From Bogoriella caseilytica (GTDB lineage: Bacteria; Actinomycetota; Actinomycetes; Actinomycetales; Actinomycetaceae): a stretch of DNA of 64,000 nucleotides. The notes under the pieces were generated by a model. The model was not told the origin of the DNA. It made no database searches and worked only from the letters and a program-made list of their open reading frames with translations. Shown piece by piece: positions 26,096 to 35,646 of this stretch (position 1 is the first letter of the stretch; the number at the start of each line of letters is the position of its first letter). Position numbers and translations under genes: made by a program. The stretch spans positions 3,100,001 through 3,164,000 of the forward strand of contig NZ_RKHK01000001.1 in assembly GCF_003752405.1 (NCBI RefSeq). The letters run 5' to 3'.

Positions 26096-26845
26096 CTAGT
26101 TGCGGAGCGCGCGGAAGGCATGGGTCACGTAGGGCAGTGAGATCGACGTCTCCGCGGTGAGGCCGATCTCGTCGAAGAAGGAGTCGAGGGCGGTTTCGAT
26201 CGCTGCGCGACGTTCGGGCGCGGCGGTGATGACGTAGCTCCGTGACTGGACCATGCTGAGCAACTGCGCGCGAGTCATTGAGCGCTCCCATCGCCACTGG
26301 TTCCGCTCGACAGTGCCGAAGGGGTCGTGGATGCGGACGGCGTCGTCGGCGATCATCTGCTCTGCGGCGCTGCCATGCATGATCTCGCCGAGGCGCCGCA
26401 CCCACTCCACGTCGGTGTCCCGGACGTTCCACACCAGGCCCAGGACGCCACCGGGGCGCAGGACGCGGCCGCATTCTCTCGAGGCTGCGACGGGATCGAC
26501 CCAGTGCCAGGCCTGGCCGGCGACCACCGCTTCGGCGCTGGCATCGGGCACGGGCATCCTTTCCGCCGTGCCGACGAGGCACGGCACCTGGGGCAGTGCG
26601 GCATGCAGCTCGGCCAGCATCTCCGGGTCGGGTTCCACGGCGGTGACCTCGGCTCCGCGCTCGATGACCGCCCGGGTGAGCTTGCCGGTGCCGGCCCCGA
26701 CGTCGATCACGTTCGGCTGGTCGCTGAGCTTCGCTGCCGGTTCAAGCAGCCATGCCACGGCCTCCGCGGGGTAGCTGGGTCGTCCCGCCTCGTAGGCGCC
26801 GGCTGCTGCGCCGAAGGACAAGGACAGATCATCACGTGAAGCCAC
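26096..26845 (-). CDS. Class I SAM-dependent methyltransferase
   Basis: 249 aa. Motif I is VIDVGAGTGKLTRAVIERGA, acidic loop VEPDPEML, motif near AEAVVAGQAWHWVDP and post-motif VLRPGGVLGLVWN, all as in the UbiE/BioC-like group. Methylates an unknown small molecule. The start is taken as GTG 26845 because the region upstream does not fit the family. Confidence 0.88.
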   Translation of the reverse strand: MASRDDLSLSFGAAAGAYEAGRPSYPAEAVAWLLEPAAKLSDQPNVIDVGAGTGKLTRAVIERGAEVTAVEPDPEMLAELHAALPQVPCLVGTAERMPVPDASAEAVVAGQAWHWVDPVAASRECGRVLRPGGVLGLVWNVRDTDVEWVRRLGEIMHGSAAEQMIADDAVRIHDPFGTVERNQWRWERSMTRAQLLSMVQSRSYVITAAPERRAAIETALDSFFDEIGLTAETSISLPYVTHAFRALRN

Positions 26846-26936
26846 GCCCCGGAGGCTACCAAGGCCGGCAGCCGAGCAGATGTGCGTGTCCGTCGACTCT
26901 GAGCCGGACACTCTGCCTCCCCGTGAGGTCAGTGCC

Positions 26937-27482
26937 TCACTCGCCGCGCTGGCCGTCGATGGCCTCGCGGAGGAGGTCGGCGTGCCCGTTGTGCCGGGAG
27001 TACTCCTCGATGAGGTGCACCAGGATCCAGCGAAGGGTGGGGCCGTCCTGGCCTTCGGAGCGCTGCGCGGCCAGCTGATCGAGGTCGCCCTCGCGCAATG
27101 CTGCGCTGGTGAGTTCACGAGAGCGCTCGACGGCGGCTTCCCAGAGGGCGCGGAGTTCTCCGGGGGAGTCGTGGACGGCAGAGTTCCAGTCCCAGTCCGG
27201 GTCGGAGGCCCAGTCTGTTTCCGCCCAGACCGGGTGGGCTTCGAGACCTCGGAGCCGTTCGGCCACCCAGTAGTCCTCGACTCCGGCGAGGTGCTTCATC
27301 ATGCCACCCAGGGTCATCTCCGAGCTGGGAATCGTGGCGTTGAGCCCCTCGCTGTCCAGCCCTGAGCACTTCCACGCGAAGGTGGCACGGTGGAACTCCA
27401 GGAAGCCGAGGAGGATGTCGGTTTCGGAGCCTGAGAGTGGCGGCTCCGCTCGGCCCTGATCGTCAATGCTCGCTGTCGCCAC
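26937..27482 (-). CDS. DinB-family (DUF664) protein
   Basis: 181 aa, four-helix-bundle DinB/DUF664 type. Conserved histidines that usually bind metal are seen in MMKHLAGVEDYW and ILVHLIEEYSRHNGHADLLRE, typical of actinobacterial members related to mycothiol-dependent enzymes. The enzyme reaction is unknown. GTG 27482 follows GGGAG. Confidence 0.87.
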   Translation of the reverse strand: MATASIDDQGRAEPPLSGSETDILLGFLEFHRATFAWKCSGLDSEGLNATIPSSEMTLGGMMKHLAGVEDYWVAERLRGLEAHPVWAETDWASDPDWDWNSAVHDSPGELRALWEAAVERSRELTSAALREGDLDQLAAQRSEGQDGPTLRWILVHLIEEYSRHNGHADLLREAIDGQRGE

Positions 27483-27628
27483 GGGTACTCCCTGTTCGCT
27501 CAACGGCCCGCCGACTGCCGAGCCGCTGGCCATTATGGCCGTCAGACGGGGGTATCCCGAGCCATGTCCAGGCTGGCTGCGAGATGGGCTGCGCCAGGCC
27601 CTTCGATGCATCGCTCCGGGGTCGGCAG

Positions 27629-28144
27629 TTATCCGTTGAGTTCGGCAGCGAAGGCGTGGAAGACTCCCTCGGTTTCGCTCACCCACCACCGGCCACACAG
27701 GTGTGTGGTCCTGGACTCGTGGCCGGCTGACCACCACTCGGCTTGCATGGTCGGCTCGGTGCTCCACTGGGTGACCTCGAAGTCTCGCGTCCGCGCGTCG
27801 GTCTCGTAGGCTGCCGCCAACTCCTCCTGCGTGGGGCTTCCCACCGTGTCGATCTCCAGGCACTCGGACGGCATTCCTCCGGAGTACTCGAAAGTGAGGA
27901 GCCGCTCGCTGCCGGTGGTGCGCTGTAGGACATGGACATCCTCGGCGTCGTCGGGCACCCAGTCGGCCAACAGCCCGGACTCCTTGCCTTCGGCACCCGT
28001 ATCGACGTGATGGAGCTTGCTGTTGGAGGTGTCCAAGGAGTCGGCAATGTCCTCGGCAAGGCCGCATCCTGTCAGGAGCGCACCCGTGGCGAGCACGATG
28101 CCGAGGGGCGCGATGGAGGCTTGTCGGGATCTCAGTGTCTGCAT
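27629..28144 (-). CDS. Hypothetical lipoprotein
   Basis: 171 aa. Signal peptide ending in lipobox ALLTGC (Cys27), then a soluble domain (WVPDDAEDVHVLQRTTGSER; GGMPSECLEIDTVG; THLCGRWWVSETEGVFHAF). Family not recognised. Two further cysteines may pair outside the membrane. Stand-alone gene. Confidence 0.78.
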   Translation of the reverse strand: MQTLRSRQASIAPLGIVLATGALLTGCGLAEDIADSLDTSNSKLHHVDTGAEGKESGLLADWVPDDAEDVHVLQRTTGSERLLTFEYSGGMPSECLEIDTVGSPTQEELAAAYETDARTRDFEVTQWSTEPTMQAEWWSAGHESRTTHLCGRWWVSETEGVFHAFAAELNG

Positions 28145-28313
28145 ATTTCGAGCATAGGGAGGCTCAGGTGGCGATTCATCGCCCGGTAGCCGGATGGGAT
28201 ACCCCGGAGTTCATCCCCATGGATGACGGCGGCATCATCCCTTGGAGTGCCATAACGAGTCGCAGACCGGGAGGCATCTCGCACTCCGAACCTGGACTCG
28301 AGGTACCAGATGG

Positions 28314-30194
28314 CTAGTAGGGCGGCTCACCCACGCTGACCAGTTGTGCGCCGCCTTGCGCGGTGCGGGTATAGGCGTGCCCCGTGCTGGTGAGCCACGT
28401 GAGACGGTCCCCAATGCGCACGACCCGCAGTCGACCTTCAGTCTTCAGACTGTGGCAACTCGAGCACAGTGCCTGGAGGTTCCCTGCGTCGGTGGCACCA
28501 CCGTGGCCCCAGGAAACGATGTGGTCGAGTTCTTCCATCGGGTTGGTGCAGCCCGGGCGAGTACAGGTTCCGTCCCGGTATCGGACCAGCTCGGCCAGGC
28601 GCGGAGGCGGTGCCCGGTGTCTGCGTCCGACATCGAGCACCTCCCCGCCCACAGGTTTGGTGACGATGCGCCGTAGCGCACCGACCGCGAGCAGCGACAG
28701 CGCAGTGACGGCAGGGATCGCGCCATAGCCGGTGAGTTGAGCCGCAGGCGTCGGCGAACTGTTGAGCACGTCGTCAAGCCGGTGTGACTCAAGAGCGTCC
28801 CTCGCTCCAGCGCCCGCTGGCGTGAACCCGGAGGACCCGCACGACTGAGATTCGTGGGCAGCGCCAGTTGCCCCGGGGGCGATCGTCGGAGCATCCAGAC
28901 CCGAGTGGGAGGTTGCTTCCGACGGAGCGGAACGGAGCTGATCAAGCACGTCCCAGGGGATGTTCACACGGATCTCGGGCCTGGTGACGGCCAAGCGCTC
29001 ATGAGGCCGTGCGCGGAGGATCTCGTGGACAAGAGGGTTCGGCTGCTGGCTGGAGCCGGGCGAGCCGTGGCTCAGCTGCTCAATGGGATCGGTGGTGCCG
29101 GTGAGGATCCCGGCGGCAGTCAGGCTGACGAGGGCGTCGGCTCGCAGCTGATCGGTGGTCCGGCCATCTCCGTCGTGCCGAGCGCTCTTGGCCATCGCCC
29201 TGAGCGTATGGTCGATCATCACGCAGTCCTCGGCGGGGAGCACCGCGGTGATCGAGGCCATGCCGTCAGCCCGGAGCCGGGTGCTTGAGACGTGCCGGGC
29301 GGAACGGGCTCTGACGTGCCGGTTCTCGGCGTCCTGCGGGTCGACTTCGGTGAGAGCCTGCTGCGCGGCCTCCTGGAGTTGCCTGGTGGTCATCCCCGGA
29401 GCCGCGGGAAGCAGATCGCGCTCGATCGCCCACGCGACCGTGGCTGGAGCCTCATCGAGGCTCTCGACGAGCACGCGCGCCTTGGAGTAGTCGATCTCGC
29501 CGGCAGCGAGTGACTCCCGGATGCCGGCGAGGACGCGTGCAGTCGCGGCCCCGACCTTGACGAGCTTCCCGGCCTGATAGCTCGAGATGCCGAGGCGCAT
29601 GGCGAGGTCGGTGGCAGTGGACTTGCAGGCAGGTGAGGGGTCGTGGCCGAACGGTGGTTCTGCCATCGCGCCAGCGGCTGCGACGGTGATCGAGGCGGCC
29701 CAGGCCTCGACACGCCTGGCTGCGGCGGCGAGTTCGAGTTGTTGGGCGCGATCGAGGAGCCGTGGATCGAGCCTGTCCAGGCCGGCGAGCAACTGAGCCA
29801 GCTGCGGGCCGCCGGGAGTCGAGCCGAGCACGGCGAAGTCCTTGCCCAGCGCCGCTGTTGCCGATGCGACGATCTCCGCGGTCCGCATGGCCGCGGAGTC
29901 GTTAGGCTCGGCGTCTTCGCACTCGTCGAGCCACTCAAGCTCAGCGGCCCGGGCAGCGAGGCGCCCACCACGAAGACCTCTCTGACTGCGCTGCGCGCGC
30001 CGCTCAGCTTGGCGCCACTCGGCCTCCTCGCGCTTCCACTGTGCTTCGGCTAGGAGGAGGTGAACGCAGATGATCTCGGGATCCCAGCAACAATCGCCCG
30101 GGGGAGGGATGGCCTCGTTGCGCTCATCGGGCGCACTGCTCGCGACGCGCTCGGCAACCGCGTCGGTCGCGCGCTCCGGCAGGTCCCCATCCAT
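28314..30194 (-). CDS. DUF222 / 13E12-type HNH endonuclease-like protein
   Basis: 626 aa. Middle DUF222 region (RRVEAWAASITVAAAGAMAE; ALAMRLG-like helices; LPAEDCVMIDHTLRAMAKSA) and a C-terminal HNH domain (YRDGTCTRPGCTNPMEELDH with the zinc Cys pair, IVSWGHGGATDAGNLQALCS, CHSLK). These proteins are abundant, often multicopy, in actinobacteria and resemble the mycobacterial 13E12 repeat family. DNA cleavage is presumed from the HNH residues; the role is unknown. A long, variable Ser/Pro/Gly region separates the two domains. Confidence 0.9.
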   Translation of the reverse strand: MDGDLPERATDAVAERVASSAPDERNEAIPPPGDCCWDPEIICVHLLLAEAQWKREEAEWRQAERRAQRSQRGLRGGRLAARAAELEWLDECEDAEPNDSAAMRTAEIVASATAALGKDFAVLGSTPGGPQLAQLLAGLDRLDPRLLDRAQQLELAAAARRVEAWAASITVAAAGAMAEPPFGHDPSPACKSTATDLAMRLGISSYQAGKLVKVGAATARVLAGIRESLAAGEIDYSKARVLVESLDEAPATVAWAIERDLLPAAPGMTTRQLQEAAQQALTEVDPQDAENRHVRARSARHVSSTRLRADGMASITAVLPAEDCVMIDHTLRAMAKSARHDGDGRTTDQLRADALVSLTAAGILTGTTDPIEQLSHGSPGSSQQPNPLVHEILRARPHERLAVTRPEIRVNIPWDVLDQLRSAPSEATSHSGLDAPTIAPGATGAAHESQSCGSSGFTPAGAGARDALESHRLDDVLNSSPTPAAQLTGYGAIPAVTALSLLAVGALRRIVTKPVGGEVLDVGRRHRAPPPRLAELVRYRDGTCTRPGCTNPMEELDHIVSWGHGGATDAGNLQALCSSCHSLKTEGRLRVVRIGDRLTWLTSTGHAYTRTAQGGAQLVSVGEPPY

Positions 30195-30290
30195 AGCCTT
30201 ACTCTACTAGAACACTTGTTCGACAGCAAGGGATTCTCGCTCGACCTCGCCGAGTGCCGAGTGCCACGGCTGGGTGCCACGATGACGAGG

Positions 30291-31298
30291 TCACGCTCTG
30301 GCACGTGCAGACCGCGTGCGAGAGAGCGCCGAGTGCTGCCGTGCCGCCGCCAGCGATCCGGTGGGGTCGTCACCGGATGACACAAAGGCCAGCGAGTACC
30401 AGAGGACCAACACCTCCCACCTTGCGCGCTGTTGCGGCGTCAGCGGGGAAACCGACACATAGCCAGCCAGGTAGGCGGCATGCACCTCGGGGGAGACCGG
30501 GCCCCAGTCGTGGAATTGGGTGCCCAGGAGCACCGCCGATCGAGCGATCTCATCGATGCGGTGATCGCGGCGCACCTCGTCGAAGTCGATGAACGCCGCG
30601 ACGGAGGGACCGTCACACAGGATGTTCGCCGAGCGGATGTCACCGTGCACCAGCTGCCGGTCCGTCGGTTCGGGTCCGGCCGTGGCCACGAGGGACCGCA
30701 AGGCCTGGCAGGCACTAGCCGGGATGTGGGTACCGGCACGGTCGAACCAACGGCCGAGCCGCACCGTCAGCGGCTCGGCGGCCGGGAGGGGGCCGGCTAG
30801 CCGTTCCGCCTCGGGGTAGGTACTGAGCGCATGATGCAACCGAGCCAGCGCGGCACCGGCTGCGCGGACCTGTGCAGCATCGTCGACGTCGAGGTGGCTC
30901 CCACCCATGACGCGCTGGACCCCGATCGAGGCGCCGGGTAGCTCCACCTGAACCTCACCGTTCCGGCAGGGGAGAGGCGCGGACACCGGGCACCCCTGGG
31001 CGTGCAGCCACTGCACCAGACGGGCATTGCCCTCGAGACGCGTGAAGTGCTCGGCGGCGACGGACCACTTCGCGAGCATCGGCCCGTCGTCCGTGCTGAG
31101 CCAGGCGATCGCGTTCCGGGCACTCATCACGACCCGGGCGCACGTGATCACGTCGATGCCCCAGCGTTCGCGCAGCGTCGTTCCCACCCAGCGGGCGGCC
31201 GACTCGGCATCTGCGAACCCGAATCTCGTCTGCAGGGTCGAGAGCGGGTGCTCGGACTCCCACAGCATCTCCAGGCGTGTGGCAGGCAGCTCAGGCAT
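30291..31298 (-). CDS. Aminoglycoside phosphotransferase-like kinase
   Basis: 335 aa, APH fold. ATP-lobe segment GPMLAKWSVAAEHFTRLEGN, catalytic loop QLVHGDIRSANILCDG and metal motif AAFIDFDEVRRDHRIDEIAR. The HGD/DxD pair is intact, so it should be an active kinase; the substrate may be a homoserine-like metabolite or antibiotic. ATG 31298. It follows the unknown gene at 31331 on the same strand after 32 bases, so the two may be co-transcribed. Confidence 0.87.
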   Translation of the reverse strand: MPELPATRLEMLWESEHPLSTLQTRFGFADAESAARWVGTTLRERWGIDVITCARVVMSARNAIAWLSTDDGPMLAKWSVAAEHFTRLEGNARLVQWLHAQGCPVSAPLPCRNGEVQVELPGASIGVQRVMGGSHLDVDDAAQVRAAGAALARLHHALSTYPEAERLAGPLPAAEPLTVRLGRWFDRAGTHIPASACQALRSLVATAGPEPTDRQLVHGDIRSANILCDGPSVAAFIDFDEVRRDHRIDEIARSAVLLGTQFHDWGPVSPEVHAAYLAGYVSVSPLTPQQRARWEVLVLWYSLAFVSSGDDPTGSLAAARQHSALSRTRSARARA

Positions 31299-31330
31299 GT
31301 GCCGATCAAAGCATGGCGTGTGCACAGGCC

Positions 31331-32446
31331 TCACGTACTGGGATGCCAGTGGCCGTCGTCGAGGCGCCAGGGGAGAGCAGGGCCGGACGCTCGCACGCGG
31401 GGGGTGAACCACCACGTGCTGTCGGGATCCCAGCCCGCGATCACGGACGCAGCCTCGCCGTCGACGTCGATCGCGGTTCCAGCTGTTGAGAGGTAGCCGG
31501 CCACTGAGAGATGGACGCCGTCGTACTCCCGTGCCAGCAACGTCCAGTCGGGCACCACCCACCGGCCATTCCTGCCCGTGGCGCGGTACCAGTCGTGACG
31601 CTTGTGGGCGGTGACCTCAACGGGCCATCGCCGGCAGATCTCCGCCCAGTCCTCACTGCCTCGGATCTCCAGGACCCGGAGGTCCTCGGGCACCTCGACG
31701 GCCACGGTGGCGGCCCGCTCGTGCCCGAAGGAGTCCTCGACCAGCCAGAGCCCCGCCGGGCCGAGAGCGCCGAGCATCCTCGTCGTGACACAGAGCCCAT
31801 GCGGCGGCATGGACCACCACTGCCCGGAATAGGGGGCGTGGATGTCCGAGGGCACCTCCGCTCGCGCACGGGACTCGTCCGCATCGATCTCCGCGCGCCA
31901 GGTCGCAAGCCGGGCAACAGGATCACCGGGACCGTCCGAGGAAGCATCCGGCGGTGGCCAGCGGACCAGGTGCTGTGTCGCGTGGTCACATCCGCTTGAC
32001 CACCAGGCAGCGTGGGGGAGCAACCGCGCGGCCCAGTGCTCCAGGCTGACCAGCACCGCCGGCACCGCCGCGAGGCGGTCCTCACCGTCGGGTTCTTGCC
32101 AGTACCGTGCGTTCGCCACAGCGTGGTCGAGCACGGTCAGCTGCGCCGCGATGTCCGGAGAGTCGACGCCTGCGGTGCGCTGCACCAAGCTGTCGAGCTG
32201 GGTAGCCACCTCATCCGGGGTGACCTCAGGGACCTGCAGCGCACGGCCACGACGGCGTCCGATCATCCAACCGCGGGCGGTGTACGCGCGGGCTCGACCG
32301 GCTCCGTCGAGCCGATGTGCGGCATGGCTGACCGCGATAGCCACCGGACATGGGCCGTCCAGGGCATCACGTTGCTCGGTCCAGAGCGCGAACTCCAGCG
32401 CTAGACGGCGTCCGCGCGGCCCGGCAAGGAGTTGATCGACGGTCAT
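31331..32446 (-). CDS. Hypothetical protein
   Basis: 371 aa from ATG 32446 (MTVDQLLAGPRGRRLALEFA). The N-terminal half is helical with Arg-rich strands (GWMIGRRRGRALQVPEVTPD). The C-terminal half is Trp/Asp-rich (GPAGLWLVEDSFG; WAEICRRWPVEVTAHKRHDW; GWDPDSTWWFTPRVR), suggesting a beta-rich enzyme-like domain. No family was recognised. Divergent from the phosphoesterase gene. Confidence 0.75.
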   Translation of the reverse strand: MTVDQLLAGPRGRRLALEFALWTEQRDALDGPCPVAIAVSHAAHRLDGAGRARAYTARGWMIGRRRGRALQVPEVTPDEVATQLDSLVQRTAGVDSPDIAAQLTVLDHAVANARYWQEPDGEDRLAAVPAVLVSLEHWAARLLPHAAWWSSGCDHATQHLVRWPPPDASSDGPGDPVARLATWRAEIDADESRARAEVPSDIHAPYSGQWWSMPPHGLCVTTRMLGALGPAGLWLVEDSFGHERAATVAVEVPEDLRVLEIRGSEDWAEICRRWPVEVTAHKRHDWYRATGRNGRWVVPDWTLLAREYDGVHLSVAGYLSTAGTAIDVDGEAASVIAGWDPDSTWWFTPRVRASGPALPWRLDDGHWHPST

Positions 32447-32555
32447 GACCACGTGGCGAGTCTGCCAGCACTGCGCCAATATCGAGCAGCACACGATGCG
32501 CACGTCTGCGCGATCCGAGCGCGCACACTCCAGACCAGTGCCGTTGACTGGACGG

Positions 32556-33065
32556 ATGACGACGCGCCTGGTGCTTCTTGCCGACACCCACCTTCCTCAG
32601 CGAGCCAAGGCACTGCCCGAGGCGGTGTGGTCAGCGGTCGAGGACGTTGATCTGGTGGTGCACGCCGGCGACTGGGTGGACCTCGCCACGCTCGATGAGC
32701 TGGAGGAACGCTCGCAGCGCTTGCTTGCCGTCTACGGCAACAACGACCATGGCGAGCTGCGCGAGCGCCTGCCCGAGGTTGCCCGCGAGGAGATCGACGG
32801 GGTCCGCATCGGTGTGGTGCACGAGACGGGCGACGCGAAACGGCGGGAGATGCGCTGCGACGAGCGATACCCAGACCTCGACGTGCTGATCTTCGGGCAC
32901 AGCCACATCCCGTGGGACACCACGACGCCGAACGGACTGCGGCTGCTCAACCCCGGCTCGCCGACCGACCGCCGTCGGCAGCCGCACTGCACCTACATGA
33001 CGGCCGTTGCCGAGGCCGGCCAGTTCCGAGACGTCGAGCTGCACCGGCTGCCGCCGCGGCGATGA
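32556..33065 (+). CDS. YfcE/MJ0936-type metallophosphoesterase
   Basis: 169 aa. Calcineurin-like metal motifs: LLADTHLP, VVHAGDWVD, VYGNNDHGELRE, VVHETGD (family usually GHG/GDxH here) and FGHSHIPW, then LLNPGSPTDRRR. Small phosphodiesterases of this class act on cyclic or bis-p-nitrophenyl-like phosphodiesters; the natural substrate is unknown. ATG 32556. Confidence 0.9.
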   Translation: MTTRLVLLADTHLPQRAKALPEAVWSAVEDVDLVVHAGDWVDLATLDELEERSQRLLAVYGNNDHGELRERLPEVAREEIDGVRIGVVHETGDAKRREMRCDERYPDLDVLIFGHSHIPWDTTTPNGLRLLNPGSPTDRRRQPHCTYMTAVAEAGQFRDVELHRLPPRR

Positions 33066-33433
33066 CTCGACTCGGCTCGCGTGGCCCAACGATGGCCGGC
33101 GCGAAGCCGAATCAAGCGGGGCCGCGCCCGACTGGACCCGAAGCGCGATCCGATAAGTGACATTATGTCATTCTGCGAACGGAGGCCCCTGCCCTCCCGT
33201 AACCGACAATGTGCGGTCTCATCCATCGTGTCCTCTTCTGGAATCAGCCTCCCTGTCTCATCGATCGTGTCCTGTTGATGTCAGTGGTAGCTGAGAGAGT
33301 TCCTGGCCCACCCACACCCGGTAGCCAGGAGACTCGATGCCACCTGCTCGCGAGACGACCACGGTTCCAACGAACCTGACCGACCACCCCCCGCGTCCTA
33401 CTCCGACTTCCCGGCGACGGCGCGCCACGCAAC
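33066..33433. other. Left boundary region of the Tn7-like remnant, with paired repeats
   Basis: No gene seen in about 370 bases. It holds two 22-bp direct repeats, GTCTCATCCATCGTGTCCTC.. (33216-33237) and GTCTCATCGATCGTGTCCTG.. (33255-33276), 20 of 22 positions identical and 39 bp apart. Just outside is the palindrome TGACATTATGTCA (33156-33171 region). Repeats of this size ahead of tnsA resemble transposase-binding sites at the left end of Tn7-type elements. That reading is inferred, not shown. Confidence 0.6.
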
Positions 33434-34135
33434 GTGCCCGTGGACGGGGCGCTGGCCGCGCTCCCCGTCGAGGAGGCTGCGCCTGCGCGGCGGTTCTATG
33501 CGTGGCCGGGTAAGCGGAACTACGAGGGCTCCTACTGGTTCGCGACCACCGGTCGTCATGTGGCGCACGAGTCGCTGTTAGAGGCCGACTACCTCATGGC
33601 AGCCGACCATGGCCCGGCTGTCGTGGCGGTCTCCTCCCAGCCGTTGATCTTCCTGTGGCCTCGCCGCACCACGACGGGTGGCCGGTGGCATGTGCCGGAC
33701 TTCTTCGTCCGTCTCGCGGACGGCTCCGGGCGCCTCATCGACGTCCGTACCCCTGCACGTGTTGCTGGTGGCGAGGTGCAGTTCGCGTTCACCCGCCAGG
33801 CGTGCCAGTGGGCGTATGAGGTCTTCACCGGCATCCCCGAGCCTTTCCGGGCAAACCTGCGGTGGGTCTCCGGTTTCCGTCATCCGCGCCACTCCCCTTC
33901 CCCAGGGGTCGCGGCCGCACTGGTGGAGGCGTTCACGCCGGGGACGTCGATGGCTGCTGGTCTGCGCCGTGCCGCACGGCTCTTCGGCTCGCGTGCTGGT
34001 GGGGACGGGATGTCGGCGGTCAGCGGGAACCTCCTCCACATGCTCTACCGCCACCGGCTGCGTACCGACCTCAACGTCCCGTTGACCATGAGCACCCATG
34101 TGGAAGCAGAGCCCGCGATGGCGGTGGCGCTGTGA
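33434..34135 (+). CDS. tnsA: TnsA-like transposase endonuclease subunit
   Basis: 233 aa. N-terminal TnsA nuclease features: RFYAWPGKRNYEGSYWFATT, HESLLEADYLM (acidic residue), GRWHVPDFFVRLADGSGRLI followed by DVR. In Tn7 TnsA the last position is a catalytic Lys; Arg is present here, which I think also occurs in actinobacterial relatives. It would cut the 5' strands at transposon ends beside TnsB. GTG 33434; the stop overlaps the next start (GTGA). The reading frame is intact although its partner is broken. Confidence 0.82.
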   Translation: MPVDGALAALPVEEAAPARRFYAWPGKRNYEGSYWFATTGRHVAHESLLEADYLMAADHGPAVVAVSSQPLIFLWPRRTTTGGRWHVPDFFVRLADGSGRLIDVRTPARVAGGEVQFAFTRQACQWAYEVFTGIPEPFRANLRWVSGFRHPRHSPSPGVAAALVEAFTPGTSMAAGLRRAARLFGSRAGGDGMSAVSGNLLHMLYRHRLRTDLNVPLTMSTHVEAEPAMAVAL

Positions 34136-35394
34136 AGAGTGTCCGGTTGCTCGACTTCATCGAGTTCGACGGAGACTCCTGGCAGGTCACCGGCCAGGAC
34201 GGTGCCACAACCACCCTGAAATCGTTGACCACCGCGGGCGTACGTGAGGTGCCGCTCGCGACGCTGCTCGGGGACGGCTCCTTCGTCCCGGACTCCCCCG
34301 ACCGCCTCCCCAACCTCACAGACGCGCGCGTGCTCGACACCCTCCCGCAGGACGAGCGCGCCCGGGTGGAGTGGCTCCACCAGCACGTCCACGAGGTGCT
34401 GACCGGCAGCCCGCCATCCGCCGCCGATGGGGATGTCGTGATCCGCCCCGAGTACGGGCCCGGGTTGCGTCTTCAGGACCGAATGGCCGCCAAGCTCGCG
34501 TAACTCGACGCCACTGGCAAAGGCATGACCAACCGTCAGCTTTATCGTCATATCGCTGCCTACCGCGCGGAAGGTGTCGCCGGGCTGGTGGACAAGCGGC
34601 GCCTACGTACCTCTATTCCTGGGAGGCGGGCTGATCCCCTGGTTGTTCAGCTCCTCGAAGAAGAGGTCGCGGGTCAGACGAACCTCTCCACCGGTACCCG
34701 GCACCGGGCGATCACTCGCGTGATCATCGCTGCCCGGAAGCAGGGTGTACCGGTGCCCTCGCGGGCGACCCTGTACCGGATCCTCGCGGTGATTGAACGC
34801 GACCGGCGCCCGTTCGGGAAGGCCACCACCCGCCGCACCCAGGCAAACAGGCCGGATCGCACCTACGGGCGCCAGAGCCCGGCGCGTCCTGGGGAGTTGG
34901 TGGAGATCGACTCCACCCCGCTCGACGTCCTGGCCCTCTACCAGGACGGGTCCACCGGGCGTCCCGAGTTGACCGTCGCCCTTGATATCGCCACCCGCGT
35001 CCCACTCGCGGCGATCCTGCGCCCGAAAGCCGCCAAGGGAGTGGACGCAGCGATGCTCCTGGCTCGGGCGATGACGCCGCTGGCGATGCAGCCAGGCTGG
35101 GATGCCGAACTGTCCTACGCCGCCTCCCACCTACCCCCAGGCGCACTACCCCACGACGCGTACGCGCAGGCGGCGGCGAAACCTGTGATCGTCCCCGAGA
35201 CGGTGACGGTGGACAGGGGCAAGGTGTTCGTCGGTCAGGCGTTCATGCACGCCGCCGAACGCCTTGGGACCTCAGTGATCAAAGCCGCCTACAGGACCCC
35301 GACCGACAAGCCGCACATCGAACGGTTCTTCCACTTGGTCGACACCGGCTTCACCCAGTACCTCGACGGTTACACCGGTTCGAACGGTGTAACC
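34132..35394 (+). pseudogene. tnsB: TnsB-like DDE transposase, interrupted by a stop and 3'-truncated
   Basis: The frame runs from GTG 34132 through an in-frame TAA at 34501-34503 (after DRMAAKLA) and straight on as LDATGKGMTNRQLYRHIAAY, so one protein has been split by a nonsense change. The later part has the rve/DDE core: GELVEIDSTPLDVLALYQDG (first Asp), VIVPETVTVDRGKVFVGQAF (second Asp) and TPTDKPHIERFFHLV (Glu). Similarity ends at QYLDGYTGSN, where relatives continue with about 150-200 more residues. Exactly there lies a perfect palindrome. Transposition activity is presumably lost. No TnsC/TniB or TniQ partner follows. Confidence 0.85.
35368..35394. repeat. Perfect inverted repeat at the tnsB breakpoint
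   Basis: GGTTACACCG - GTTCGAA - CGGTGTAACC: a 10-bp perfect inverted repeat with a 7-nt loop. The left arm is tnsB coding sequence; the right arm marks the first bases unlike tnsB. It could be a hairpin-forming recombination target or junction. Confidence 0.8.
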
Positions 35395-35643
35395 GGAGCA
35401 GGTCCGTATCGCCCGCCTCCTGACCCGCCCCTCCTTCACCGGACCTCTGACCGACCCGAACGCGCCGACAGAGGGCCGCTACCAGAGAGTCGAGCACGCC
35501 CTGACCACGCTCATCCCCACCTGTCTCATCGTGAGGCGTGCCGGCGGGCCTGCTGTGGGACGTCCTGACCTACCTCGCCACCGTCCGCCGCAACGCCGCA
35601 ATCTCCGGAAAGGCGCCGGTCGATGGGCGCTGCAACCTCCTGC
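35395..35643 (+). other. Frameshifted remnant of unknown gene
   Basis: No intact frame. One frame reads VRIARLLTRPSFTGPLTDPN and continues TEGRYQRVEHALTTLIPT (to ~35525). A second frame reads PAGLLWDVLTYLATVRRNAA and ends at a TGA at ~35661. Together they look like two pieces of one former gene fused behind the broken tnsB. I do not recognise the family. Confidence 0.4.
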
Positions 35644-35646
35644 CGG

